Source: Chthonomonas calidirosea T49 (lineage in GTDB: Bacteria; Armatimonadota; Chthonomonadetes; Chthonomonadales; Chthonomonadaceae). From it: DNA of 64,000 nucleotides. The notes under the pieces are model-generated. The model worked only from the letters and a program-made list of their open reading frames with translations. It did not search any database and was not told the origin of the DNA. Of this stretch, positions 46,310-55,643 are shown one piece after another (position 1 is the stretch's first letter; every line of letters begins with the position of its first letter). The stretch covers positions 1,390,924 to 1,454,923 of the forward strand of contig NC_021487.1 in the NCBI RefSeq assembly GCF_000427095.1, given 5' to 3'. The position numbers and the translations under genes were made by a program.

Positions 46310-47167
46310 CTAAAGTTCAAAGGAATTTTCATTCGTTGTCTCCTTTGCATCTGTGGGGCGCACAAGCTGTCCGGCAGGGGTCTGCAATGGGGCAGAATCG
46401 GCCGTTCGCAGCAGCACATCTTTCTCCTTCGTCCGATTCGCTGAGGGACGTAGGAGGGTACTGCTTTGCTGCAGCTGAAGCACCCTCTCACGCAGCTGCG
46501 GCAAACAGCGTTGAGCGGCCTCTCTTAAGACCTTCCACCGTCGTAGTGGCGCTTCGGAAAGGCGCTCTACAATCGGAACGGCATGGGCATCGCCTATACG
46601 CCCCAAGACCTCCAAAATGGCTAGTTGAAGAGGAACGCGCCGCCGGTTGGTATCTGTTAGAATGGCATAGAGCTGTGCCCGCTGCTCCTCGTTTAAAAGG
46701 GCGGCGTCCGCGGCCTTCATCTGCGGTAACAGTTCGATGAGAGCCTCTTCTATCGCCCCTCGTGTTCGAGGGCTAGAAATGCTCCACAAAGACAACAGCG
46801 GGCCTACCACGCGCACATCCCGATAGGTACTGATATTTTGAAGGAGTTTTCGGCCCGCGTGCATGTCCTTAGTGTAAACAATCACGACGCCCGCAAGCAT
46901 GGCCAAGAAGAGAAGCCAAGAGCTGTGCACCGCCCACAGTGGCAGGGTCTCGATGCCTCCCTGTAACGCTAGGACAACCCAAACCATCTCTACCAAAAAC
47001 ATAAGGATAGCGGAAAGCACGCTAAGGCTCACCATAAGGCGCATATGTCTCCGTGCACGCTTTTCATGATGCTGCAGACGTTGTAACAGCTCTGCTAATG
47101 TGGCCTCTGTTGGCTCTGCACGCTGGGCGTTCTTTGGCTCTCTATGACGGATTTTAGAGACATTCAC
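46310..47167 (-). CDS. Membrane protein with two spans and an armadillo/HEAT-like tail
   Basis: 285 aa. A basic N-terminal helix is followed by two spans (LMVSLSVLSAILMFLVEMVWVVL near 45-70 and SSWLLFLAMLAGVVIVYTK near 80-100). The next 110 residues look like HEAT-type helical repeats (GAIEEALIELLPQMKAADA, PLQLAILEVLGRIGDAHAVPIVERLS), and the tail is disordered and polar. No family was recognised. It is divergent from the four-GAF gene across a 185-base gap and upstream of radA. A role as a scaffold at the membrane is possible from the repeats, nothing more. Confidence 0.65.
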   Translation of the reverse strand: MNVSKIRHREPKNAQRAEPTEATLAELLQRLQHHEKRARRHMRLMVSLSVLSAILMFLVEMVWVVLALQGGIETLPLWAVHSSWLLFLAMLAGVVIVYTKDMHAGRKLLQNISTYRDVRVVGPLLSLWSISSPRTRGAIEEALIELLPQMKAADAALLNEEQRAQLYAILTDTNRRRVPLQLAILEVLGRIGDAHAVPIVERLSEAPLRRWKVLREAAQRCLPQLRERVLQLQQSSTLLRPSANRTKEKDVLLRTADSAPLQTPAGQLVRPTDAKETTNENSFEL

Positions 47168-47231
47168 GACGGTATTCTCCTACAGAGTTTGATCTTAACT
47201 ACTTTTTCTCCTCGGGCCTCGTTAGCCAGCC

Positions 47232-47247
47232 AATAGCCGTGGCTATT
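47232..47247. promoter_or_regulatory. 16-base palindrome in a divergent intergenic region
   Basis: AATAGCC-GT-GGCTATT is a perfect inverted repeat lying between the two divergently transcribed genes and 24 bases upstream of the plus-strand -35. The position suits an operator for a dimeric regulator, although a short stem-loop in the minus-strand leader is the alternative. Confidence 0.35.
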
Positions 47248-47270
47248 ACAGACGAGACATCATTGTTATG

Positions 47271-47299
47271 TTGACATAAGCTATTTTTTGTGCAACAAT
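47271..47299 (+). promoter_or_regulatory. Promoter of the four-GAF gene
   Basis: A consensus TTGACA and AACAAT (four of six) are 17 bases apart on the plus strand, about 54 bases before ATG 47353. The spacer contains a T-run (TTTTTT). Confidence 0.55.
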
Positions 47300-47352
47300 G
47301 AGTACTACTTTGATGTGAGGCTCCTTTAGAAAGTGAGGAGTGGGTAGAAATC

Positions 47353-49422
47353 ATGAGTCGAGCCGCCTCGCAGCGTGCAGCGATCCGCCGCCTCCACGCC
47401 ATGCTCGCCGCCTCCTTGCCCAAAGACACCGTCTATCAAGCTGTAGTAGAAGAGGCCTGCCGGCTAACCGATGCGGCCGGCGCCGCTCTCTGCTTCCTCG
47501 CCGAAGATAATACACTGCTCGATTATGTGGCAGCCGCCGGAGAGTACGCCGATCAGATAACGGGGCTTCGGGTGCGAGTCACCGATTCCCTAGCCGAACG
47601 GGTGCTTCATGAAGGACGTCCGGTGCTCTTTGATCCGCATCAGGTCGTTCAGGTAGGCGACCTCTTTGAAGAGGAGGGCCATCCGCTTCCTGCCACTTTT
47701 TCTCCTACCTCTCTTTTTAACGCACGAACCGCCGCCCTTGTGCCCGTCTATTATAACAACCGCATTGTGGGGGTGCTTGCCGCCCTTAATCGCCAAGAAA
47801 ACGACACGCTCCTAGCCCGCCCTGCCCTTGATGAAGAGGATATAGATATCCTGGAGACGCTTGCCGGGATCGTATCCCTTGCACAAAGCGTCGCCGACAC
47901 CAACTACTTGGCCAGAGAGCACTCCCGCGAACTGAACGTGTTTTACGATGCCATTCGCAGCATCTCCAGCAGCCTTAACCTCCAAGAAGTCGTAGACAAG
48001 GTGCTCGATATCGCTTGCAGGCATATGGAACATCACGCGGCCGCCCTCTTTTTACTGAATGACGAACATACCCATCTCATCATCGCAGCAGAGCGCAACC
48101 TAAGCCAAGAAGAGAGCGAACGCCAGCTTTCCGTAGACAACAACCTTGTCGCCCAGGTGCTTCATCAGGCACGCTCTTTCCTGATCGCCGATGTGGAAGA
48201 GCAGCCCGATTTCGAGGATATCTCCGACCCGCCCCGCGCCCTCTCCGCCCTCATCGTTCCCATCCGCAACGGCGAGGAGGTACACGGACTTATGATGCTC
48301 ACAAGCCTTCAAAGACATGCCTATAACCCCGACGACCTGCGCCTGCTAACCGCACTTGGCCTTCATGCCGGCATCGCCATAGAAAATGCCGAGCTTTACG
48401 AAGAGGCCTTGCGCCAAGCCACCGAGGCCTCAGCGCTTTACGAATTCTCACAGCAGATCAACTCAACCCTCGAAATCGAAGAGATTCTGGACTACGTGGC
48501 CGATTGCGTCTGTAACTTGCTGGAGGTTGATCGTCTCATCATCCGTCTCTACGATAAAAACAAAGAACTTCTGATCCCACGTCTCATACGCCATCCCAAC
48601 CCCACTCCCTTAGAAAATCTTCGTCTCCGCCCAGGCGAGGGCATCGCCGGATGGGTTTTCGAGTGGCAGACACCGCAAGCTGTCGTTGACGTGGCCGCCG
48701 ATCCCCGCAACCGTCTTGCACCCATTCACCACCTTGGTATCGCCTCGGTGCTGTGCGTTCCGATGCACGCCCAAGACCAGACCGTTGGCGTTATCGAGGC
48801 CATGAGCAGCAAACGGCGTCTGTTTACCGTAGCCGAAATGGAACGTCTCTATACTATTGCCAACCAATCGGCAGCCGCCATTTTGAATGCAACCCTTTAC
48901 CAGGAAGCACGGGCTAAGTCGCATGAGATGCGCCGTTACTTCAAACGCGTCTCCCATGCGGTGGGAACCCTTCTCGAACAACAAGATTTGCCGCTACGCC
49001 TCGCAGACCTCTGTGTGGAGATGTTGCGAGCCGATCGCTGCACCATCTATCGCCTCAGTGCGGATAGGCTCTCGCTGCTAGCGGCCTCCCACTTTCGCAC
49101 AGGTGTGCATCCCGAAGAAGAGATGCGCTTGGGACAGGGACTGGCTGGGTGGGTCGCTAAAAGAGGCCAGTCGCTTATTGTGCCCTTGCTTTTAGAAGAT
49201 GACCGCGCTCAAAACTACGCTTGGCTCCAACGCGATCATATGGCATCCTATCTCGGGGTGCCCGTAAAGGTGGATAAACAGGTTGTGGGTGTTGTGGAGG
49301 TCTACTCTTCCGAGCCTGACCGCTTCGACAAAGAGGAGGCCAAACTGCTCACCGTCTTTCTCAACAGGACCACGCTGGCAGAGAAGCTTTGGCAAGGGAT
49401 GACGGAGGTTATCTCCTCATGA
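47353..49422 (+). CDS. Sensor protein made of four tandem GAF domains
   Basis: 689 aa. Four GAF-type domains can be made out at about residues 25-185, 200-350, 365-525 and 545-685; each has the usual AALFLLND or LCVPMHAQDQTVGVIEAM pattern, with a helix linking them. There is no histidine kinase, GGDEF, EAL, phosphatase or DNA-binding domain, so the output must be through another protein. No signal peptide or membrane span is seen, so it is cytoplasmic. GAF domains bind cyclic nucleotides, tetrapyrroles or small metabolites. The ligand cannot be told. Its stop overlaps the start of a small Cys-rich protein (ATGA), which could be its partner. Confidence 0.85.
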   Translation: MSRAASQRAAIRRLHAMLAASLPKDTVYQAVVEEACRLTDAAGAALCFLAEDNTLLDYVAAAGEYADQITGLRVRVTDSLAERVLHEGRPVLFDPHQVVQVGDLFEEEGHPLPATFSPTSLFNARTAALVPVYYNNRIVGVLAALNRQENDTLLARPALDEEDIDILETLAGIVSLAQSVADTNYLAREHSRELNVFYDAIRSISSSLNLQEVVDKVLDIACRHMEHHAAALFLLNDEHTHLIIAAERNLSQEESERQLSVDNNLVAQVLHQARSFLIADVEEQPDFEDISDPPRALSALIVPIRNGEEVHGLMMLTSLQRHAYNPDDLRLLTALGLHAGIAIENAELYEEALRQATEASALYEFSQQINSTLEIEEILDYVADCVCNLLEVDRLIIRLYDKNKELLIPRLIRHPNPTPLENLRLRPGEGIAGWVFEWQTPQAVVDVAADPRNRLAPIHHLGIASVLCVPMHAQDQTVGVIEAMSSKRRLFTVAEMERLYTIANQSAAAILNATLYQEARAKSHEMRRYFKRVSHAVGTLLEQQDLPLRLADLCVEMLRADRCTIYRLSADRLSLLAASHFRTGVHPEEEMRLGQGLAGWVAKRGQSLIVPLLLEDDRAQNYAWLQRDHMASYLGVPVKVDKQVVGVVEVYSSEPDRFDKEEAKLLTVFLNRTTLAEKLWQGMTEVISS

Positions 49423-49652
49423 GAGACGATCCTTCTTTCCGCCCCTGCTGGCGATGCCGTCGTTACGATCGTGCTTTGCGAATCTGCCGTGACGGCAAGG
49501 CGAATCCGCGACGAAAGATAGACGCGATTGCTCTTGTTGAGCTGTTAGGCGTGCGGGCGCTTTGTATCCACAATCCTCATCGGGAAACGCTCGCGCGCCG
49601 CATCTTTATGCCCAATACGGAGTTTCAATGCAAGACATCAAAAAGCAGCTAG
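49419..49652 (+). CDS. Small Cys-containing protein translationally coupled to the GAF protein
   Basis: 77 aa starting at ATG 49419, which overlaps the GAF gene stop as ATGA; GGAGG lies ten bases upstream inside that gene. The sequence begins DDPSFRPCWRCRRYDRALRIC and continues RDGKANPRRK, giving a C-x2-C-x9-C arrangement at residues 10, 13 and 23, with the compact, conserved-looking part ending near residue 60 (LGVRALCIHNP). The cysteines could bind zinc or a cluster. I recognise no family. The overlap and lack of any other good start argue that it is real. A function with the GAF protein is inference. Confidence 0.6.
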   Translation: MRDDPSFRPCWRCRRYDRALRICRDGKANPRRKIDAIALVELLGVRALCIHNPHRETLARRIFMPNTEFQCKTSKSS

Positions 49653-49821
49653 GTTCGAATAAGTTTCCTCTAGGGAAGTGACCCTACCAACTTCTTACCT
49701 TGCTGTAGTAAACACAGAGCCTAAGTTAAAAAGCCGCTTGCTTAGGTAAACTTCTTAGCTGAAGTCTGCGTATCGAGAGAAGGAAGGCAAACTCCATCAT
49801 AGCAAGGGCGTTCATTCAGAG

Positions 49822-50385
49822 ATGATTCTTGTTATTGACAACTACGACAGTTTCACCTATAACCTCGTGCAGTACCTTGGAGAGTTGGGAGCCGATGTAG
49901 CCGTTTATCGCAACGATCAGATCTCTCTCGAAGAGATCGCTCGTCTTCGACCAGAAAGACTCGTTATTTCACCCGGGCCGTGTACCCCAAAAGAGGCGGG
50001 AATCAGCGTACCGCTCATCCAGCGTTTTGCCGGCGAATTTCCTATTTTTGGGGTCTGCTTAGGTCATCAAGCCATCGGAGCGGCTTTTGGCGGAGAGATC
50101 CTACGTAACTATCGAGTGATGCATGGCAAAACCTCTAAGATCTATCATGATGGTAAGGGCGTCTTCACCGATCTCCCTAACCCCTTTGAGGCCACCCGCT
50201 ATCATTCCCTCGTGATTCGGCGCGAAACGATGCCTGAATGCCTGCAGATAACCGCTCATACCGCAGAGGGCGAGGTGATGGGCGTGCGTCATAAAAGCTA
50301 TCCCATCGAGGGCGTGCAGTTTCACCCAGAATCGGTTCTGACCGAGGTGGGCAAACAGATTTTAATGAACTTTCTCAGCCTTTAG
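49822..50385 (+). CDS. pabA: Glutamine amidotransferase of anthranilate/aminodeoxychorismate synthase
   Basis: 187 aa, the size of PabA/TrpG. The triad is C79 in [12 protein letters not shown]168 and E170 in VQFHPES; the oxyanion region [11 protein letters not shown] is also present. It supplies ammonia from glutamine to TrpE or PabB. The sequence alone does not separate PabA from TrpG, and the enzyme often serves both. No trpE, pabB or trp gene is beside it. It ends 90 bases before the coiled-coil DUF2325 gene. The 170 bases between the small Cys-containing protein and this gene hold no clear promoter. Confidence 0.93.
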   Translation: MILVIDNYDSFTYNLVQYLGELGADVAVYRNDQISLEEIARLRPERLVISPGPCTPKEAGISVPLIQRFAGEFPIFGVCLGHQAIGAAFGGEILRNYRVMHGKTSKIYHDGKGVFTDLPNPFEATRYHSLVIRRETMPECLQITAHTAEGEVMGVRHKSYPIEGVQFHPESVLTEVGKQILMNFLSL

Positions 50386-50475
50386 AGTGTCCGTTTCCGG
50401 TTTTGCATCTCCCCAAAGTAGTAAAAATATAAATATAAATAAGATGTTTAGAAATGCTCAAGGGAGAAGAAACCT

Positions 50476-52392
50476 ATGGAAGAGGCCGACTATAGCTCTT
50501 TTAACGAGCTGCAAAAGTCTATCTATGACTCGCCCGAAGCGCTCAACGCCTACCTCGCCAACCTCCACTGGCGCTATGAACAGCAACAGTGGGCGCTTGC
50601 ACGCTTGCGCTTCTTCGAAACCGCCATTGAGCGACTGGAAACAGAGCTACCGCTTTTCCCAGAATCGGCGGACATCACCAAAGAGCTCCAGTCTGTGCTT
50701 GCAAACTTCCGATCGCTTCTTGAGGCTCACAAGCAGCACATGGAGACGCTCTTCACACCGGACACAAAAGAAGGCCATGAGCAAACCTCCACCGACCAAA
50801 CCGGCTTGCTAGACGCCTCAAAGCTCTCTTACACGCTCGCCAATGCCGAGCCCATCGCTATAGAAGAATCGCAAGAAGTCTCCCCCATCGCACAAAACGA
50901 AACTCCCTCAACGGAAGCCAAGCCAATAGAAACACCACTTCAAATGTTGGAAGAGGTCCCAGAAGCGCCTCGCTCCTGTACGACGCCTCAGCCTACCCCT
51001 CCCAATGAGCTGAGAGATTGGCTTGAAACTCAGCCGATACCGGCTCCCAAAATCCCTGTAGAGGACCTCCGTACCCAAGTGGATCGTCTGTTTTCACAGT
51101 GGCAAGCCCTCAACGAGCAGCCTGAAACGGAGAGCGAGCGTATCGTCACGCTATTTGAGATACGTGCACTGGCGTGCGAGATCAACGCACTCTATACCCT
51201 CGATGTTATCTACGACGACCAAAGCCGTAGTAGGCTAGAGCAGCTTCAAAACAAGATACTCTTCTTCCGCGAGTACGCCAAGGATATAGAACAAAGCCTT
51301 CCCTTCGAGGTTTGGGACAGACCTACCGAACCTGCAGAACACGCTATCACTACAAAGGAGTGGGTTCAGCTTGCCCAATATTTCCGCTATACGGCTCAAG
51401 CCCAAAGGGCGTTAAACTGGTGGGAAGCGCATCGCTATGAGATTCATCCTGAAGAACGCCACAAACTCCTCGACTATATCGCCGCCGCCCAACAACTTCT
51501 CTTTCGTTTCATCACGCAATTCGGAGGTTTCGATAAGCTACAAGAAAAGCTCTACAAAACTATCACGACCCATGCGGAAAAAGAGGGTTTTCTCCAATCT
51601 CTTTCTCCTGACACAACTCTGAAAACTCTGGAAAAGAGAGCCAGCGATCTTGAGAGCATGGTAGCTCAGGAAAAGCAACGTTGGCAACGCGCCCAGCAAG
51701 ACCGCGAGCGAGAACAACGCCAGCAGGAGGTCCTTGAAAAACTACACAGCTTTATCGAAAACTACCCAGAGGATCAAATAAGACCGGAGACCTTTAAGGA
51801 GGATCAGCGCCAACTGCTGGGTCTGCTGGATGCTTGCCGTGCGGCTGGCTTACCTCCCTCCAAAAAAGAGATCAGCCGTCCGCTCATCCGGTGCATTCCA
51901 CTACTTCAAGGGCAGGCAAAATACCAAGATTTTTTGCGTTATGCACAAGATCAAGAGCGAAAAATTCAGGAGGAGACACAGGCTGCCCTCCTATCAGAAA
52001 CCGTAGAACAAAACACACCCGAAAATGCGGAGATCGCTGACTGGTGCTCTGCCCTCCTTCCGCACACGGAAGGGAAAAAGCTGTTGATCATTGGGGGCTC
52101 TCGCAAATATCATAAAGTTTGCGCCGATCTTAAGGAGCGATTGAAACTGGCGGAGGCGAAGTGGCTAACCTGCGAAAAGACCACCAACCCGGCCAAGTAC
52201 GAAGCCGAAATCCGTGCATCCGACATTTTCATGCTGGTGGTGAAGCATGTAAGCCATAGCATGTCGGAACAAGGAAGGAAATGGATCGAGGATGCAGGGG
52301 GGCGTTATGTGGCGCTCCCTGGTGGGTTTGGTGAGAAGCAGATCATTCACTGCCTCTACGAAGGCCTGGTGCAGAATCATGCAAGCCACTAG
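50476..52392 (+). CDS. Coiled-coil protein with C-terminal DUF2325 domain
   Basis: 638 aa. The C-terminal domain (about residues 530-630) has KLLIIGGSRKYHKVCADLKE, DIFMLVVKHVSHSMSEQGR and a final RYVALPGGFGEKQI, matching DUF2325, a Rossmann-like fold of unknown role. The first 530 residues are Glu/Gln/Lys-rich, mostly helical, with long coiled-coil stretches (for example residues near 395-440, KEKQRWQRAQQDREREQRQ). No signal peptide. Most DUF2325 proteins are short (about 100 aa) or joined to a kinase-like or nuclease-associated module, so the long coiled-coil arm is unusual. The GGGAG ribosome site lies ten bases before ATG 50476. Function unknown. Confidence 0.8.
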   Translation: MEEADYSSFNELQKSIYDSPEALNAYLANLHWRYEQQQWALARLRFFETAIERLETELPLFPESADITKELQSVLANFRSLLEAHKQHMETLFTPDTKEGHEQTSTDQTGLLDASKLSYTLANAEPIAIEESQEVSPIAQNETPSTEAKPIETPLQMLEEVPEAPRSCTTPQPTPPNELRDWLETQPIPAPKIPVEDLRTQVDRLFSQWQALNEQPETESERIVTLFEIRALACEINALYTLDVIYDDQSRSRLEQLQNKILFFREYAKDIEQSLPFEVWDRPTEPAEHAITTKEWVQLAQYFRYTAQAQRALNWWEAHRYEIHPEERHKLLDYIAAAQQLLFRFITQFGGFDKLQEKLYKTITTHAEKEGFLQSLSPDTTLKTLEKRASDLESMVAQEKQRWQRAQQDREREQRQQEVLEKLHSFIENYPEDQIRPETFKEDQRQLLGLLDACRAAGLPPSKKEISRPLIRCIPLLQGQAKYQDFLRYAQDQERKIQEETQAALLSETVEQNTPENAEIADWCSALLPHTEGKKLLIIGGSRKYHKVCADLKERLKLAEAKWLTCEKTTNPAKYEAEIRASDIFMLVVKHVSHSMSEQGRKWIEDAGGRYVALPGGFGEKQIIHCLYEGLVQNHASH

Positions 52393-52430
52393 AAACTACC
52401 TCTGCCCTGCGACCCCTGCAGCAGGTATAT

Positions 52431-53990
52431 TCAACGAGGGCGCCAAATGTAGACAGGACGTTGAGGAGCCGGAGTAAGAAAACCTGTCACCACCCACGGC
52501 GTCGTTTCGTTCCAACGTTGTACAGGGCGATAGAAAGTATAAAGCATCTGGCCGAACACATCCTTTGTGCCAGGCAGCCCCTCCGTAAGAATGGCGCTAT
52601 AACGCTTGGCTTCCAAGGCCCGCGCGAGTCCTAGCGGCATCTGATGGAGGGTGTTCAGCACATCAAGCAACCCCATAATCTGAAAATGAGGGGGAACCGT
52701 GAAACCACCATGGTCAAGGCATAGAACCTCTCCCCCTCTTTCCAAAGTTTGAACCTCTTTGAGATAACGTTGTCCAGCCTCTCGATTCTGCCGATGCGGA
52801 ATCTGAGCAAGTGGATTATAGGCTATGGCAACAAACTGTGCAAGGGTCAAACCCAAAAGACCTGGCTGCAGATAAGAATGAGCTTCCGATGCATAGGCCG
52901 CACAGGTGCAGGCCATAATTCCGATAAAAAGGTAGGCAGTCATCAACACGTTTTGATCGCCTCCCCAATGCGCCCGACTCAGCCAACTGCCCAACACTCC
53001 TGCTGCAGTCATGGCAAAAAGAAGGGTTTTCTCTCTGAGAGGCATTTGATGCACTGTTTGCCACCCTAAAAGGGCGATCAGGATGATAAGTGGTGCATAT
53101 AGCGGGAGGTCGTTGTAAAGAAACAACAGCGCTAAGACGGCATGAATACCATTGGAAAGCGGCACTCGAAAACAGTAAAACCAAAACCAGCCGTTTGTGG
53201 CACGATTTAGAAGGAGAACGGCGACGACGCAGCCTCCACCTGTTAGCCCCAGAAGAAGACATAGAGATCGCCAATCTCGCAGGTGCCAAAGCGCCAAAAC
53301 TGCCGCTACGATAAAAAGCAGGGCCTGCTGCTTGGTAAAAAAGGCCAACGTAAAAGCGAATGAGGCTGTCAAGGTTCCAATTCGTCCTTTGTCAAGCGCA
53401 TAGATGCCCAGTAGAGAAAGGAACAAAAAGAGCATATCGAGACGTTCGAGGTCATACCATGCCCCGGTTACTCGATAGGCGGCTAGAAACAAACCGGCAG
53501 CAAGGGTGGACCAGAGGGCGCTTTGGGTGGAACCCGCAGTAAGCTGCTTCGTCCACAACGCGATGAGAACAGCACATCCTATCGTGCTGAAAATGGAGAC
53601 ACCGCGCATGACTGCAAAGGCTGGCAGCGGGAACCATTTAAGCAGCTGTGCGCAAACCCACGGGTAGAGAGGTGGATATTCATAGGGAAACCAGCCACCG
53701 CCTGGGGGAACATAAAAGGGTTGATGATGCAGGAAGCGCTCCACATGGTCGCGCATAGCGCCTCCTATCCATTCTAACTCGAACGGATAGGTTATGCGGA
53801 AGCAGGCGATCGTAAGCCAGACCACCCCCCAAAATAGCGAAAGCGCCAGGCAAACAAAACCCAGCGCTTTCACAAAGGAGAGTGAGAACGAGGTTTTGAG
53901 ACCTAGACGCCTTGCACGACGTATCCAAAAGGCGCCCACACCCGCGGTTGCCAGCGCCCATGCAAGACGTCCCAAAACCCCTATGCTCAC
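52431..53990 (-). CDS. Multi-span GT39-like glycosyltransferase
   Basis: 519 aa from GTG 53990, which overlaps the larB stop (GTGA). About 11-12 hydrophobic spans are visible. Early in the protein FELEWIGGAMRDHVERFLHH and FPYEYPPLYPWV lie in an outer loop, resembling the acidic motif of GT-C enzymes of the PMT/ArnT (GT39/83) group that use polyprenyl-phosphate sugars. The C-terminal part is a soluble domain of about 100 residues. Likely role: transfer of a sugar to an envelope acceptor. It is last in the larE - LolA-like - larB operon and not obviously linked to nickel-pincer synthesis. Confidence 0.72.
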   Translation of the reverse strand: MSIGVLGRLAWALATAGVGAFWIRRARRLGLKTSFSLSFVKALGFVCLALSLFWGVVWLTIACFRITYPFELEWIGGAMRDHVERFLHHQPFYVPPGGGWFPYEYPPLYPWVCAQLLKWFPLPAFAVMRGVSIFSTIGCAVLIALWTKQLTAGSTQSALWSTLAAGLFLAAYRVTGAWYDLERLDMLFLFLSLLGIYALDKGRIGTLTASFAFTLAFFTKQQALLFIVAAVLALWHLRDWRSLCLLLGLTGGGCVVAVLLLNRATNGWFWFYCFRVPLSNGIHAVLALLFLYNDLPLYAPLIILIALLGWQTVHQMPLREKTLLFAMTAAGVLGSWLSRAHWGGDQNVLMTAYLFIGIMACTCAAYASEAHSYLQPGLLGLTLAQFVAIAYNPLAQIPHRQNREAGQRYLKEVQTLERGGEVLCLDHGGFTVPPHFQIMGLLDVLNTLHQMPLGLARALEAKRYSAILTEGLPGTKDVFGQMLYTFYRPVQRWNETTPWVVTGFLTPAPQRPVYIWRPR

Positions 53991-54763
53991 ACGCCTTGGC
54001 GCTCCAAACCTCGCAGGTTGATAAGATGCGCCAGAAAGCCGGCACCGAATCCGTTATCAATATTCACCACACCAACCCCGCTAGCACAGGAGTTGAGCAT
54101 GGTGAGTAGGGCAGAGAGACCACCAAAACCGGCTCCATATCCCACACTCGTGGGCACGGCGATAACAGGACGTGCCACCAACCCCCCTACGACCGAAGCG
54201 AGCGCTCCTTCCATGCCGGCCACCACAATCACCACATTGGCCGCATACAGTTGGCGTTGATTGGCCAGCAGCCGATGAAGTCCAGCGACCCCCACATCAT
54301 AGAGACGCTCTACCGGACTGCCCATTTCGGACACCGTCACCGCGGCCTCCTCGGCGACAGGCAGGTCTGCCGTGCCGGCCGAGACGACAAGCACCGTGCC
54401 AACCGTGGCGGGAGGTGGTACCTCTATGGCTCCAGGGAGAACCAACATTCTGGCTTGCTCATGATAGACGGCAGAGGGCAGCGCGGCACGTACTTCGGCG
54501 GCCACTTCCGGTGTAGCACGAGTCGCCAATACTTTAGAGGCATGCGCGGCCACGCGTTCCATGATGGCAATGATCTGGGGCACCGTCTTGTTCGGGCAAT
54601 AGACCACCTCAGGGAAACCGTTTCTTAGTGCTCGATGGTGATCAATGCGAGCAAAACCCACATCTTCAAAAGGCAGGAAGCGCAGCTGCTCTAAAGCCTC
54701 CTTCGGGCTAACGCTCCCTGCTCGCACCTGCTCTAAAAGTTGAAGCAGTCTTTCGGGTTCCAT
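53987..54763 (-). CDS. larB: Nickel-pincer nucleotide cofactor biosynthesis protein LarB
   Basis: 258 aa. The C-terminal half is an AIR carboxylase-like fold with VLVVSAGTADLPVAEEA, YDVGVAGLHRLLANQ, VIVVAGMEGALASVVGGL and the PVIAVPTSVGYGAGFGGLSALLTMLNSCASG signature (first residues shown separately in two blocks). LarB carboxylates and hydrolyses nicotinic acid adenine dinucleotide to start the pincer cofactor for lactate racemase-type enzymes. It starts 21 bases after the LolA-like stop. LarE is two genes upstream in the same run; LarC and LarA are not in the window. Confidence 0.93.
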   Translation of the reverse strand: MEPERLLQLLEQVRAGSVSPKEALEQLRFLPFEDVGFARIDHHRALRNGFPEVVYCPNKTVPQIIAIMERVAAHASKVLATRATPEVAAEVRAALPSAVYHEQARMLVLPGAIEVPPPATVGTVLVVSAGTADLPVAEEAAVTVSEMGSPVERLYDVGVAGLHRLLANQRQLYAANVVIVVAGMEGALASVVGGLVARPVIAVPTSVGYGAGFGGLSALLTMLNSCASGVGVVNIDNGFGAGFLAHLINLRGLERQGV

Positions 54764-54784
54764 AGACTCCTGTTCGCACTTTCA

Positions 54785-55582
54785 TTATGGTTTCGTATTT
54801 TGGGGAGGTGCCCCTATCTGCGGCGGCCCTACGGTTGTCATTCCGGGCATCCCTTGCACCTCTTTAGCGCCTGGAGGCGGTGTGAAGTGAAAAATGCTTT
54901 CGGGCAAATCGGGATTCAGCTTTTCGCTTAACAGCTTCATTGTTGTTGTCACAGCTAATCCTTGTGCTTGGACGAGGCTAACGGACCCCAGAACCTTATA
55001 GGTGGCCTTATCTATGTAGATTTTGGTAGATACCGGAGGCACGCCGGGCTGTGGAGCATGCAGGGTCATAAGAATGACGTAAGTGGGATGGCCCGCAAAA
55101 GAGCTCGATGGCAGCAGTTTCAGCTTGGCGCCGAGCTTTTTTAGCTGATTGATGTCTACTATGCCACCTGCAAACTGGCCGAGCCCTCCGAACTGCGTAG
55201 TGGTGTCCTGCAACGATCTTTTCATATAGCTATTCAACGCCTTGTAGTATATATAGACATCTTTTCCGTCCGACACGCTTTCCGTTTGTGCAAATGCAGC
55301 TCCCATTGCGAGCTGGCCGGTACCGGAACCGGTCGGCTCAGTCACCACATACACCTTACGCTCTTTTGGAATAGACTTCAGGGTCATTTTCAATTGCAAT
55401 TGTCCCATTTGGCCAACCTGCTCTGTCATGAGATAACTAGCCTCGTAGGAGTGCAAAGCCGTATAACGTTGGATGACTCTGTTGAGAATCTGTGTTGCTG
55501 TCTGCGCCCTAGAGGAAATGCAAAGCACTAGGCCAGAGGCTGCAAGGCCACCGATCAACCACTTTTGAAAACTCTTTTGCAT
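54785..55582 (-). CDS. LolA-like periplasmic protein
   Basis: 265 aa from ATG 55582; the longer frame to 55675 overlaps larE and is not used. A signal peptide (KWLIGGLAASGLVLCISSRAQ) is followed by TATQILNRVIQRYTALHSYEASYLM, a strand-rich domain with KERKVYVVTEPTGSG, KDVYIYYKALNSYMKR and PTYVILMTLHAPQ, which resembles LolA/LppX or DUF2092-type lipid or lipoprotein carriers. The C-terminus is Pro/Gly-rich. It separates larE from larB, with 61- and 21-base gaps, and is likely in the same transcript. Its role in the pincer pathway is unclear; it may be an unrelated envelope gene. Confidence 0.72.
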   Translation of the reverse strand: MQKSFQKWLIGGLAASGLVLCISSRAQTATQILNRVIQRYTALHSYEASYLMTEQVGQMGQLQLKMTLKSIPKERKVYVVTEPTGSGTGQLAMGAAFAQTESVSDGKDVYIYYKALNSYMKRSLQDTTTQFGGLGQFAGGIVDINQLKKLGAKLKLLPSSSFAGHPTYVILMTLHAPQPGVPPVSTKIYIDKATYKVLGSVSLVQAQGLAVTTTMKLLSEKLNPDLPESIFHFTPPPGAKEVQGMPGMTTVGPPQIGAPPQNTKP

Positions 55583-55643
55583 ACTATTTCTACATCCTCC
55601 GAAAGGCGAGAGGACGTATCTCCTCCTTTGTATGTAAGCTCCT

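Noticed and set aside
47199-47429. Minus-strand open frame overlapping the divergent region and the start of the GAF gene
   Set aside because: It overlaps the promoter and N-terminus of a clearly real gene on the other strand and shows no protein features.
50387-50812. Plus-strand frame beginning right after pabA
   Set aside because: It overlaps the start of the DUF2325 gene in a different frame; the second frame has better protein character and a ribosome site.
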